NCBI GenBank assembly: GCA_016787065.1
Contig: JAEUVD010000017.1
Coordinates: 1-53,297 of the forward strand
DNA: 53,297 nucleotides
Source: Chitinophagaceae bacterium
Lineage (GTDB): Bacteria > Bacteroidota > Bacteroidia > Chitinophagales > Chitinophagaceae
Reading direction: 5' to 3'
Made by a program: the position numbers and the translations under genes
The notes under the pieces: model-generated
Seen by the model: the letters and a program-made list of their open reading frames with translations, nothing else
Database searches by the model: none
What the model was told of the DNA's origin: nothing
In this document: in pieces, positions 34,159 through 43,299 of the stretch
Numbering within the stretch: the stretch's first letter is position 1
Layout of the letters: each line of letters starts with the position of its first letter

Positions 34159-35292
34159 ATGAAAAATACATTTTTTAATACTTCCTTACTTCAAGCATCG
34201 CAACGGATTGCCGCTGGTTCAACCATGTTGTATGCCTTAGACAAAAATGAACAGGCGGTAGATATTTCGACTAACTTTAAAGAACAACTGTTAACCAACT
34301 TCTGTTTACAATCTTGGAATCGATATCCGGATATGAATTTGCGTGATATTGAAGAAAAAGTGGCCTTGTATTGTGGCTTACATCATGATAATATTGTTCT
34401 AAGCGATGGTTCTGCCAGTATTATTACCACCTTACTCAATTACTTTGGATTGAATGGGAAACATCTTGTTATTACTCAACCATCGTATAGTTTGTTCGAC
34501 TATCATTGTAAAACATATAACATACCTTATGAACCATGGCTTTTAAATAATGAATTACAAACGGATGTTCGTTATATGCCTAAACTTTCCGAGCAATCTG
34601 TGGTATTTATAACCTCTCCTAATAATCCTACCGGTAGTTCCATCTCCATTCTCGAAGTAGAAAATTTACTCAAACAATATCCTTCAACACTATTCATTAT
34701 CGACGGAGTGTACACAGAATTCGCACAAGAGGATTTTACACCACTCGTATTACGTTTTGATAACCTCATGGTTTTACGATCTTTTTCTAAAGCTTTTCCT
34801 TTGGCCGGATTACGATTGGGTTACCTCTGTGCTTCCAAAAATTTATGTCATTTGGTGCAGAAACTTCTTCTTCCATTCTCCTTGAATAACTTCACCATAC
34901 ATGTTGCTCGTGAACTGTTATTTACATCTGCTTTTCTGAACGACTCTAAGGAACGAATCCAACAAATAATACTTGAACGTGAACGCATGTTTACTTATTT
35001 ACGTGAACGATTTAATTCGGAAATACTCACTGTTTATCCTTCAGAAGGCAATTTCTTATTAATTCGATTTACTTCCAAACATCTCTTTGAGCAAGGGTTA
35101 GCTAAACTCTCAGATCATGGTATTAAAGTTTTAAACACTTCTTCCAATGTACTTTTGGAAAACACGTTCAGAGTTTCCATTGGAAATCGATATGAAAATG
35201 AACTTTTCTTGCAAACAATGACTTCTCTTGCTTATCCGATTAAACCCAAGGTGAATTCTTCAAGAAAGTCGAATGCCATGCTGTTCAGCTAA
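34159..35292 (+). CDS. PLP-dependent aminotransferase, HisC-like fold type I
   Basis: The product has 377 residues. Key residues are visible: SDGSASII (82-89, cofactor phosphate region), SPNNPTGS (N156), IDGVYTEF (D182, Y185), SFSKAFPLAGLRLGYL (K211 Schiff base, R219) and a C-terminal FRVSIG with the substrate-carboxylate Arg. The N-terminal RYPDMNLRDIEEKVA is typical of histidinol-phosphate-type and related aminotransferases. No other his genes are nearby, so histidine synthesis is unlikely. Its partner is the GRAS protein 24 nt upstream; I infer a two-step modification of an amino-acid-like compound. Confidence 0.88.
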   Translation: MKNTFFNTSLLQASQRIAAGSTMLYALDKNEQAVDISTNFKEQLLTNFCLQSWNRYPDMNLRDIEEKVALYCGLHHDNIVLSDGSASIITTLLNYFGLNGKHLVITQPSYSLFDYHCKTYNIPYEPWLLNNELQTDVRYMPKLSEQSVVFITSPNNPTGSSISILEVENLLKQYPSTLFIIDGVYTEFAQEDFTPLVLRFDNLMVLRSFSKAFPLAGLRLGYLCASKNLCHLVQKLLLPFSLNNFTIHVARELLFTSAFLNDSKERIQQIILERERMFTYLRERFNSEILTVYPSEGNFLLIRFTSKHLFEQGLAKLSDHGIKVLNTSSNVLLENTFRVSIGNRYENELFLQTMTSLAYPIKPKVNSSRKSNAMLFS

Positions 35293-35363
35293 CTTCATCC
35301 TTATTTATTTTCTTCAATAATTCGGTTTTAACTTGCGCGGTACAATCGTTTAAATTTTATTTG

Positions 35364-37154
35364 ATGTACCGTTTTCTTATTTTTCTATTAGTCAATATCT
35401 TTTTCATTCAAGCTTCATCGCAGGATGTAATAACCCCTTATGAAAAGATGGGCAAAAACTATACTGCTACGTATGAAGAATGTATCAAGTATTATTATCA
35501 GTTAGAAGAACATTACCAAGGTATTCGTGTAATGGAAATGGGAGAAACCGATTCAGGTTTTCCTTTACATCTGATTTTGTTGAATGCAGAAAATAACTTC
35601 AATCCTAAAACATGGAAAAGGAAAAAACAAGTTGTGTTACTCATAAATAATGGTATTCATCCCGGCGAACCGGACGGCATCGATGCCAGTATGATGCTGG
35701 CCAGAGATATAGTACAAAAAATAGCAGCCGGCGAATTTTCAAAACAAGTAAGTATAGCTATTATTCCGGTTTACAATATTGGTGGGGCTCTCAATCGAAG
35801 TGCCAATTTCCGTGTAGATCAAAACGGTCCGGATGAATTTGGTTCGCGAGGCAATGCACAAAACCTTGATTTGAATAGAGATTTTATTAAATGCGATAGT
35901 AAGGAAGCTCGATCGTTTGCAACTATTTTTCATTATCTTCAACCAACGTTGTTTATGGATAATCATGTAAGTGATGGTGCCGATTATTCCTATGTTATGA
36001 CGCTCGCTTCTACGCAATCGGATAAGTTAGGGGGTGTTTTAGGAAACTACTTACATCAAAAAATGGAACCGGCTTTATTTGAATCCATGAAGGCAAAATC
36101 GTTTCCAATGCAATATTATGTAAATGCGTGGTCGGGTGATGCCGCAAATGGTTGGAACCAGTTTTTCGATAGCCCTCGATATAGTAGTGGTTATGCCGCA
36201 CTATTTAACACGTTATCTTTTGTTCCTGAAACACATATGCTAAAACCTTACGTGCAGCGCGTGGAAGCAACATATCAATTAATGCAAACGATGATAGACT
36301 ATGCCGATCAACATCACGATGGATTGATTGCGCTTATACAACAAGCGGATGAAAACGTACAAAAGCAAGATCGATTTCCGGTTAGTTGGTCGTTAGACGA
36401 ATCAATTGTTGACTCAATTACATATGCTGGCTATCGGTATGAACAAAAAATATCCGATGTTTCCGGACTTCCTTTTTCAGTTTACAACAAAGCAGCTCCC
36501 TTCGAACGCAACATTCCATTTCATAATCATTACAAAACACAATATGAAGTTATAGCACCGGAGGCTTATATTATTCCACAAGGCTGGTATAAAGTAATTG
36601 ATTTATTGAAACTAAATCGTATTAACATGACGCCCTTGGAAACAGATACAACTTTGAACGTGCAGGTATATTATATTCGAGGTTATCAATCATCCGAAAA
36701 ACCTTATGAAGGTCATCATGCAAATCATGATGTACAAGTTGAAATGAAAGAGGAAAAACTGTTATTTAGGAAAGGAGATATGTTGATACCCCTAAACCAG
36801 CATGGAAAACGATTTCTGATAGAAACTTTAGAACCACAAGGGATGGATAGCTATTTTACATGGAATTTCTTCGATCCTATTTTAAATCAAAAGGAAGGTT
36901 TTACACCGTATGCTTTTGAGGCTATAGCTAGTAAATACCTGAATGATCATCCGGAAATTCGTAAAAAATTGGAGGCCAAGAAGCTCGACGACAAGAAATT
37001 TGCTTCCGATACACAACAACAATTAGAGTTTGTTTACAAGCTCAGTGAATATGCGGAACCTGCTTACCAACGTTATCCGGTTTATCGTGTTTCAACTAGC
37101 GGTAACGCGGAGTTGCTTCAGGAAAAATTACCTAGGAATAAAACAGATGAATAA
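35364..37154 (+). CDS. Secreted M14 family zinc carboxypeptidase
   Basis: The ATG at 35364 (596 residues) follows an in-frame TTG and opens a signal peptide (about 1-19, ending ASS). The M14 zinc ligands are in GIHPGEPDG (H99, E102) and FMDNHVSDGADY. The substrate-binding Asn-Arg segment is NLDLNRDF, and VPETHMLKPY supplies a candidate catalytic Glu. The C-terminal ~250 residues form a further domain without recognised motifs, as in long Bacteroidota M14 proteins. It lacks a T9SS domain, so it is probably periplasmic. It is convergent with the TPR gene (10 nt apart). Confidence 0.88.
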   Translation: MYRFLIFLLVNIFFIQASSQDVITPYEKMGKNYTATYEECIKYYYQLEEHYQGIRVMEMGETDSGFPLHLILLNAENNFNPKTWKRKKQVVLLINNGIHPGEPDGIDASMMLARDIVQKIAAGEFSKQVSIAIIPVYNIGGALNRSANFRVDQNGPDEFGSRGNAQNLDLNRDFIKCDSKEARSFATIFHYLQPTLFMDNHVSDGADYSYVMTLASTQSDKLGGVLGNYLHQKMEPALFESMKAKSFPMQYYVNAWSGDAANGWNQFFDSPRYSSGYAALFNTLSFVPETHMLKPYVQRVEATYQLMQTMIDYADQHHDGLIALIQQADENVQKQDRFPVSWSLDESIVDSITYAGYRYEQKISDVSGLPFSVYNKAAPFERNIPFHNHYKTQYEVIAPEAYIIPQGWYKVIDLLKLNRINMTPLETDTTLNVQVYYIRGYQSSEKPYEGHHANHDVQVEMKEEKLLFRKGDMLIPLNQHGKRFLIETLEPQGMDSYFTWNFFDPILNQKEGFTPYAFEAIASKYLNDHPEIRKKLEAKKLDDKKFASDTQQQLEFVYKLSEYAEPAYQRYPVYRVSTSGNAELLQEKLPRNKTDE

Positions 37155-37164
37155 GATGCTGAAG

Positions 37165-38190
37165 TTATCGTTTGTGGTTTTCTTCCCATTCAAACAATGC
37201 CTTCATTTTGTCGGAATTCTTCTCTATCCAGTCTTTGATTTCTTTATCATCTTTTGATTTCAAAATATAGTAGCAAAATGCTTCGGTATGTTTCTCTTTT
37301 GCTAATGCACTGAAATAGTCGACATAATAATTCCACCAAAAACCTTTATTATTTTTCTTCAATTCTCCTAACATACCAAACAATGACTCGGTATTTTTAA
37401 CAAATAGCTCTTGCTTCGATAATTTTTTATTTTCTTCTAGATTTGATGATGCAGATAACAGAGCAACCATGAGTTCGGCCGCTTGAAATTCATCCGATTC
37501 ATTTTCATTTTTACTGATTGAAATGTTGATCGTACTGTCGTTTTTCTTATCTACTCCTTTAGCAATAAGACTATTAAGCACATTAATACTATTTTTAGCT
37601 CTTGGATCTAATGGGTCTAGAAAAAGAAAATTGTAAAGACAAAGCATGGCTTTTATTCTATGACCGGTTTCTTTTTGAATGAAGCCCATCAATAAATGAC
37701 TACTCGCATGTTTTGGTTTCAATTGCAAACTTTCTTGAACCGCCAGTTTAGCTGCCGCATAATTTTGCATTTTATAAAAGGTGAGCGCCAAATTATATTG
37801 TAGTAAATAACTCGTTGGTGTTTGTTTTATACCTTCTTGGTAAAGAGAAATGGCCTCTTTCGGTTTGTTAAGTAAATCGAGACAGGAACCAGCTAAAATA
37901 TACGATTCCTCTTTATACTTTGAATTAGTACGAATCAGTAACATGCCCTGATCGAGCGCGGCCTGATAATTTTTCATGGCGAAAAATGAATTTGCCATTT
38001 CATAACGTGCAAGTTGATTACTTGAATCAAGTTGCAATACTTTTTTATACGACTCTATGGCGGCGGCGTACTGTCCGGCATCATGAGCCTGAATTCCTTT
38101 TCCTATCAAATCCTGCACTTCCTTGCTTTGCGAAAAGGATGCCTTGGAAATCAGAAGACACCCTAGCATGAATAAATAAATTGATTTCAT
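37165..38190 (-). CDS. Secreted/periplasmic TPR-repeat protein
   Basis: The ATG at 38190 gives 341 residues with a signal peptide (about 1-20, ending ASFS); the frame from 38244 adds 18 residues before it and is less likely. Tandem TPR units are clear: GKGIQAHDAGQYAAAIESYK, ARYEMANSFFAMKNYQAALD, EESYILAGSCLDLLNKPKEA and LLQYNLALTFYKMQNYAAAK, covering about 30-220. The C-terminal part is helical and unassigned. TPRs mediate protein contacts; no partner is evident. A -7-like TATCTTTA lies about 40 nt upstream. Confidence 0.82.
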   Translation of the reverse strand: MKSIYLFMLGCLLISKASFSQSKEVQDLIGKGIQAHDAGQYAAAIESYKKVLQLDSSNQLARYEMANSFFAMKNYQAALDQGMLLIRTNSKYKEESYILAGSCLDLLNKPKEAISLYQEGIKQTPTSYLLQYNLALTFYKMQNYAAAKLAVQESLQLKPKHASSHLLMGFIQKETGHRIKAMLCLYNFLFLDPLDPRAKNSINVLNSLIAKGVDKKNDSTINISISKNENESDEFQAAELMVALLSASSNLEENKKLSKQELFVKNTESLFGMLGELKKNNKGFWWNYYVDYFSALAKEKHTEAFCYYILKSKDDKEIKDWIEKNSDKMKALFEWEENHKR

Positions 38191-38432
38191 GTTTAGGAGG
38201 ATTTTGTTGTTAAATAAAGAGCGAGTATAAAGATAGGCATGCAATAGTTTAAATTCAGGACTATTTTGTGTTTTGCGACTAAAATGTCCACTGCAAACAC
38301 GGTTTATTCAATGCATTTCTACTTAATTTACTCAAATTGCAGCCTGTTTGGTTTATGGTATCAATTTGCCGAACCTCGGTTCTGGCTTATTTGTAAATTC
38401 ATCGGCATGACTTTAAAAAGAATCAATCTCCT

Positions 38433-38440
38433 TATATTCG
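38433..38440 (+). promoter_or_regulatory. -7-like promoter box of the sigma/anti-sigma operon
   Basis: TATATTCG (one mismatch to TAnnTTTG) ends 10 nt before the GTG at 38451. It supports the GTG start. Confidence 0.45.
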
Positions 38441-38450
38441 TGGTTCTAAC

Positions 38451-39005
38451 GTGAATACCAGCCTCCGGAATTTAGGTGATGATGCCTTAGTAGAAATTTA
38501 TAAGAGTAAACGGGATGCCGATGCCTTAGGTATTTTGTTTGATCGGTATCATCATTTAGTTTATGGTGTTTGCATGAAGTATTTCAAGGATGTTGACATG
38601 GCAAAAGACCATACCATGCAAGTTTTCGAGAAATTAATGAAGGAAATTCCGCGACATGAAATACAATTTTTTAAAGCTTGGCTTTATAGGGTTACGCAGA
38701 ATGAGTGTCTAATGACTTTCCGGGCTCAAAAGAAACACCCGGTAAAACATGTGGAAGAATTTCGGGATGAGCCTGTGGAATTTGAAAATGGTTTGCATCC
38801 GAAGGCGCAAAAAGAAATTATGTACGATAAACTGGAACAGGCTATGGCCGATTTAAGCCCTGAACAGCAACATTGTATTGATTTGTTTTATTTACAAAAA
38901 AAGACTTACGTAGAAATTATGGAACTAACAGGCTTTACCTTTATGCAGGTAAAAAGTTATATTCAGAATGGAAAACGTAATTTGAAAATTAAAATCACCT
39001 CCTGA
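38451..39005 (+). CDS. ECF RNA polymerase sigma factor
   Basis: The product has 184 residues starting at a GTG. Region 2 is seen in ALGILFDRYHHLVYGVCMKYF and KDHTMQVFEKLM, with the promoter-melting segment FFKAWLYRVTQNECL. Region 4 is LSPEQQHCIDLFYLQKKTYV plus a helix-turn-helix FMQVKSYIQNGKRNLK. This is the two-domain ECF layout. The adjacent downstream gene (2 nt) encodes a zinc-type anti-sigma factor, so the sigma factor should be held inactive until an envelope signal releases it. Confidence 0.93.
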   Translation: MNTSLRNLGDDALVEIYKSKRDADALGILFDRYHHLVYGVCMKYFKDVDMAKDHTMQVFEKLMKEIPRHEIQFFKAWLYRVTQNECLMTFRAQKKHPVKHVEEFRDEPVEFENGLHPKAQKEIMYDKLEQAMADLSPEQQHCIDLFYLQKKTYVEIMELTGFTFMQVKSYIQNGKRNLKIKITS

Positions 39006-39007
39006 TC

Positions 39008-40195
39008 ATGAATGCTTATCACGACATATTCCATGATAGTCATTGTCTGAGTAAGGCACAGTTACTGTCGTACCTGAAAGGCACCTTAGATCGTGATGAG
39101 ATTTATACCATTGAAACCCATCTGAATTCCTGTGATTTTTGCAGTGAAGCCTTAGATGGTTTGATGCAACAATCGGTTCAGGAAACGGAACTAGCAATAA
39201 AAGAAATTAAAACAGCATTTCAAGAGAAAGTTAAAACCACCACGCATCCGAAAGTTCCATTAAAAGTTACCAAGAATTCTTCCCGAAATAGGTGGATGAT
39301 AGCGGCAAGTGTTATTGGTTTATTAGGTTTGGCAACGTTTAGTGTTTATTCGTATTTGCATTCTACGAGCGATCATCTGGCCATGGATAATAAAGATCCA
39401 AAAACAACGGAAGGAGCGTACCGCCCTGTGCCAAATCAAACAGGTGAAATAACACAAATAGAAGTAAAACCGGAAGATATTAAGGAAACTTCCAAAGAAG
39501 TAAAATCAACAGAGAACCTAGCATCTGAAAGTAATAAAGTTGTTACCAAAAAAGAGGAAGCACCGCAAGAAAAAGATTTTAAGAAAACAACGGAAGTAAT
39601 TTCAAGAAACGCTTCGTCAGAAGATGATTTTAAAGAAAAGTACGCGGAAACACCGGTAGTAAATCCAGTGAGCAACAATGCGCCGGAAGCTGTAACAGAA
39701 GAAGTAAAAATGCTCAAAGAGGATGTTTCTTCGAATTACAAACAATATTCTGTTTCAAAGCAAGAAACAAAGGTGCCGGCTGTTATAAGCAAAAAAACCA
39801 AAGCAGGAGGTATGGAGAATAGAAATTATATCAATAATTCGAATTTACCTTCAAATCAAAACAACAACAATTACGGAAATACGAATGAACAAAAATCGTC
39901 TTACGATCAAATAAAAACCGAAACGGAAATTAAGGCAAGCACTACAGATTTAGTATCTAAAGCCAAATCTCTCTATAACAAAGGAAAGTACAAAAAGGCT
40001 ATTGCTTCTTTTAAAGAAGCGCTACCATCTGCAACTCCTCTGCAACGAAATGAGATATATTACTTTCTCACTGCATGTTATGTGGAATCAGGGGAGCAAG
40101 CCTTGGCTGAATCCTGTGTAAATATGATCTCCGTTACAGATAAATATTATTCGGAAGCGCGAAAATTGTTAGAAACCGTTAAAACAAAAAAATAG
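39008..40195 (+). CDS. Zinc-finger anti-sigma factor fused to a periplasmic TPR region
   Basis: The product has 395 residues. The N-terminal anti-sigma domain carries the zinc motif H38-x3-C42-x2-C45 (ETHLNSCDFCSEAL) with H12/C13 upstream as the fourth ligand. A single membrane segment (about 94-117) is followed by a long low-complexity Lys/Glu/Thr/Ser/Asn-rich stretch (about 118-310) and a C-terminal TPR-like pair (about 315-395, ALYNKGKYKKAIASF-type helices). The layout suggests cytoplasmic binding of the sigma factor and a periplasmic or outer sensing arm. It lies 2 nt after the sigma gene. Confidence 0.85.
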   Translation: MNAYHDIFHDSHCLSKAQLLSYLKGTLDRDEIYTIETHLNSCDFCSEALDGLMQQSVQETELAIKEIKTAFQEKVKTTTHPKVPLKVTKNSSRNRWMIAASVIGLLGLATFSVYSYLHSTSDHLAMDNKDPKTTEGAYRPVPNQTGEITQIEVKPEDIKETSKEVKSTENLASESNKVVTKKEEAPQEKDFKKTTEVISRNASSEDDFKEKYAETPVVNPVSNNAPEAVTEEVKMLKEDVSSNYKQYSVSKQETKVPAVISKKTKAGGMENRNYINNSNLPSNQNNNNYGNTNEQKSSYDQIKTETEIKASTTDLVSKAKSLYNKGKYKKAIASFKEALPSATPLQRNEIYYFLTACYVESGEQALAESCVNMISVTDKYYSEARKLLETVKTKK

Positions 40196-40223
40196 GACCA
40201 CCGAAATTTTAAGGTTCCCGTTA

Positions 40224-40231
40224 TACCTTTG
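40224..40231 (+). promoter_or_regulatory. -7 promoter box of recF
   Basis: TACCTTTG is a perfect TAnnTTTG, ending 8 nt before the ATG at 40240. Confidence 0.62.
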
Positions 40232-40239
40232 CCTTGCTC

Positions 40240-41313
40240 ATGCAATTTCGGCAACTTCGTTTATTTCAATTTAAAAACTACCTCCAACAGGAATTTACGT
40301 TTTCTCACAAATTGATTTGTATTACCGGTAAAAATGGCTGCGGTAAAACTACTATTCTCGATGCCCTGCACTTTCTGAGCTTTACCAAAAGTTATTTTTT
40401 ACATCAAGATCAACTTTCAGTATCGAAGGATAAAGCGGGCATGCGTATTGATGCTTTAGTAGAAGATCAACAAGAGCACGCGAGCATTACCTGTGTGCTT
40501 CGCGAATTGGGAAAGAAAGAACTACTCCTGAATAATGTTCCTTATACCCGTTTTTCGGAACATATAGGTAAATTTCCTTGCATTTTTATTTGTCCGGATG
40601 ATACACAACTTATCATGGAAGGTTCGGAAGGAAGAAGGCGTTTTTTGGATATGGCTTGTAGTATAGTTCATCCGGGATATATCGCAGCCTTAAACAAGTA
40701 TAATAAAGTACTGTTGCAACGAAATAGTTTATTGAAGAATTGGAATCATACCTCCGATCAACATTCGTTACTGGCAGTTTACAATAATCAATTAGCCTTG
40801 TTTAGTGAACCCATTTTTGCATATAGAAAAGATGTTTGTGGTGTTTTAGCATCCTATACCAAACTAATTTACAATACCTTGAGTCAACAATCGGATGTTA
40901 TTGAAACCGTTTATATTTCTACCTTAAACGAACAACCCTTGGAGGTTTCATTGAATCAAAACCAAGATAAAGATATTTTTTCGCAACGCAGTAATTACGG
41001 TATTCATAAGGACGATTGGTATTTTGCTATTAATGGAATGCCAATGAAACAAGCGGCTTCGCAAGGACAAAAAAAATCGTTTTTATTCGGTATCAAACTT
41101 GCCTTATTTCAACTTATAAAAGATCGATTACATAAGCACGCTATTCTGCTATTGGATGATTTTTTTGAGAAATTGGATGAAGAACGTGCAAGTTGTTTAA
41201 TAAACTATATCGTGTCTCTGAATACACAAGTCTTTTTTACAGATACTCACGAAGAAAGGGTGAAGATTGCTTTTGAAAAGTATAGAAACGATGTACAATT
41301 AATTAAACTGTAA
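40240..41313 (+). CDS. recF: DNA replication and repair protein RecF
   Basis: RecF helps load RecA at single-strand gaps. The ATG at 40240 gives 357 residues; the in-frame TTG at 40234 is too close to the -7 box. Family features: start RQLRLFQFKNY, Walker A GKNGCGKTT, a Q-loop region near FPCIFICPDDTQLI, the signature SQGQKKSFLFGIKLA and Walker B LLLDDFFEKLDEER. Here recF follows the sigma/anti-sigma pair and appears to have its own promoter. Confidence 0.95.
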   Translation: MQFRQLRLFQFKNYLQQEFTFSHKLICITGKNGCGKTTILDALHFLSFTKSYFLHQDQLSVSKDKAGMRIDALVEDQQEHASITCVLRELGKKELLLNNVPYTRFSEHIGKFPCIFICPDDTQLIMEGSEGRRRFLDMACSIVHPGYIAALNKYNKVLLQRNSLLKNWNHTSDQHSLLAVYNNQLALFSEPIFAYRKDVCGVLASYTKLIYNTLSQQSDVIETVYISTLNEQPLEVSLNQNQDKDIFSQRSNYGIHKDDWYFAINGMPMKQAASQGQKKSFLFGIKLALFQLIKDRLHKHAILLLDDFFEKLDEERASCLINYIVSLNTQVFFTDTHEERVKIAFEKYRNDVQLIKL

Positions 41314-41328
41314 CACCAGTTACTTTAA

Positions 41329-43257
41329 TTAATTGGCTATCCACAACTCAGGATTCATTTTGTTACTCGTACCATTGGCACCAACGCGCCATATCTCAAA
41401 ATGTACTTGTGTGTTGCCGTCATCATCGGTCATCACGGTTCCTATTTTCTGTTTATAGCCAACCGAAGAACCCTTACTTACATTCACCGAGCTTAACTTA
41501 GCATACACGGTAAAAAACGTTCCATGATTCACGATAACCGTTTGTCCTGTGCCCGGAATAGATAATACCGTAGTAACCTCACCAGGGAACACGGCTCGTG
41601 CATTAGCACCTCTATTGGTTTTAATATCAATACCATAGTTCTCTGTATAGATATTGAATAATGGATGTTTGTTTTTCCCAAAATGTTCGGCAATAAATCC
41701 TTTTTCTACTGGCCAAGGAAGGTTTCCTTTACTGGCTTCCATACTCGTACTAATTTGTCGCTCTGAAGGAGTTAATCCGAATAAATAGTCATCGCTTTTC
41801 ATAACACGAACATTTGCTTTTACGGGTTCAGCAATGGTTTTGGCTACTGGCTCTGGTTCTATCGGTTTCGTATTTTTTTCAGCGCCTGCCAAAGATGGAA
41901 CATATCGTGGATTGTTTACATTACCAGCTGTTGCATTTCGTTGCTCTTGTCGTTCTCTTCGTTTTCTATCCTCGGTTAATCGACGTTGATATTCTTCTTG
42001 TTTTTGTTTTTCTGCTAAAAGTTCACGTTGTTTTTCTTCTTGTCGATCTTTTTCATCTTGCAAATCACGTTCACGAGCTTCTTGTCGTTTTTTCTCCTGT
42101 GCAAGCAATTTCTCCTTCTCTTTACGTTTGTCTTCGGCTAGTAAAGCAACTTGTCTTTCTTTTTCTTCTCGTTCTTTTTGTTCAGCAATTAACTTTCGTT
42201 CTTTTGCTTCACGTTCTTTTCGTTCGGCAGCTAATTTTCTTTCACGCTCTTCTCGGGCCTGTTTTTCAATCAGTATTTTTCGTTCCTTTTCTTCTTGTTC
42301 CTTTTTAGCTAAAGCCAACGCAGCGGCAGCCTCTTCTCGTTTTTTACGTTCAGCGGCTTGTTGCTCTTGTTGTTTTTTTGCAATAGCCGCTTTTTGAGCT
42401 TGCTCTTCTTGTTGTTTACGAATACGTTCTTGCTTTAAACGTTCTTCAACTGCTCGTTTTTGTGCTAATTCAATTTCGCGCTTAATAGCATTACTGATAG
42501 CACGATTCAACTCATCGGCAGCCTTTTTGTTTTTCGCTAAACCGGCTAATAACTCTTTTTCTTTCCCTTTTAATTGTGTAACGATTTTATCTTTCTGCGC
42601 GGTTTCCGATTCAAGTATTTTGTTCTGACTTTCCTGCGCAATTAAAACCATATCCTTTTTCTGTTTTACACTATTCAGGTAGGCTAGTTTATTATTTAAT
42701 CGCTGACTGGCAGTTGTGATTTTCATTGCCTGATCTACACGGTAACCACGATATTGTTTTACGTATTGATAGCGACGAATAGCATCGTTGAAAGAGGTAG
42801 AAGAAAATAGAAATACAATGAGGTCGGAAGAAGTTTTGTTTTTATACGTGTAACGCACCATTTCCGCATATTGCTTTTTAAGCGTATCGAGTTCTGTTTT
42901 TAACACGGAAACATCCTTATTCGCTAAATTAATGTTCGCTTCAATAATTTCAATTTCATTATTAATATTGGCTATCAAATTTTTACGGGCATTCAGTTTC
43001 GACTGCAATGCACTGAGTTCTTCAATTGTTGAATTTTTATTTTTTTGAAGAGCGCTTAATTGTTCTTGAGTTCGTTTGATTTCATCCAAAATCATCGTAC
43101 GCTGATTTTCTAATTGCTCTCTTGAGGTTGTTTTCTCCATTGTTTTTTTACGCTTCTGTGCATTCGTTGTGGAAACGAAAAACAATAAGCTACTAAGCAA
43201 TAAGAATAACAGTTTTTTCAAATAGAAAGGATGAGTCACAAAAATAGCCTTATTCAT
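41329..43257 (-). CDS. EnvC-like murein hydrolase activator (coiled coil plus degenerate M23 domain)
   Basis: The product has 642 residues. A signal peptide ends near 34 (STTNAQ). Two coiled-coil regions (about 45-125 and 160-255) precede a very long Glu/Lys/Arg-rich helix (about 255-440) with repeated REEKERK-type units. The M23/LytM domain occupies about 520-642. The active-site pattern HxGxD reads N540-YGID, and HxH reads Q617-V-H619, so the zinc and catalytic histidines are lost. Such degenerate LytM proteins (EnvC, NlpD) activate cell-wall amidases at division rather than cut murein themselves. It is convergent with recF. The charged helix is longer than in E. coli EnvC. Confidence 0.86.
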   Translation of the reverse strand: MNKAIFVTHPFYLKKLLFLLLSSLLFFVSTTNAQKRKKTMEKTTSREQLENQRTMILDEIKRTQEQLSALQKNKNSTIEELSALQSKLNARKNLIANINNEIEIIEANINLANKDVSVLKTELDTLKKQYAEMVRYTYKNKTSSDLIVFLFSSTSFNDAIRRYQYVKQYRGYRVDQAMKITTASQRLNNKLAYLNSVKQKKDMVLIAQESQNKILESETAQKDKIVTQLKGKEKELLAGLAKNKKAADELNRAISNAIKREIELAQKRAVEERLKQERIRKQQEEQAQKAAIAKKQQEQQAAERKKREEAAAALALAKKEQEEKERKILIEKQAREERERKLAAERKEREAKERKLIAEQKEREEKERQVALLAEDKRKEKEKLLAQEKKRQEARERDLQDEKDRQEEKQRELLAEKQKQEEYQRRLTEDRKRRERQEQRNATAGNVNNPRYVPSLAGAEKNTKPIEPEPVAKTIAEPVKANVRVMKSDDYLFGLTPSERQISTSMEASKGNLPWPVEKGFIAEHFGKNKHPLFNIYTENYGIDIKTNRGANARAVFPGEVTTVLSIPGTGQTVIVNHGTFFTVYAKLSSVNVSKGSSVGYKQKIGTVMTDDDGNTQVHFEIWRVGANGTSNKMNPELWIAN

Positions 43258-43299
43258 GAAAGAAGTACAACTTGAATGTTTTCATTTTGTAAATAGATT

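Noticed and set aside
38266..38454. 62-codon ORF ending at the sigma factor start
   Set aside because: It contains the sigma promoter box, has an aromatic-rich composition without a domain, and is probably chance.
41814..42397. Long plus-strand ORFs opposite the EnvC-like gene
   Set aside because: They arise because the Glu/Lys-rich helix codons read as Phe/Leu/Ser-rich open frames on the other strand; no start signals or family features.
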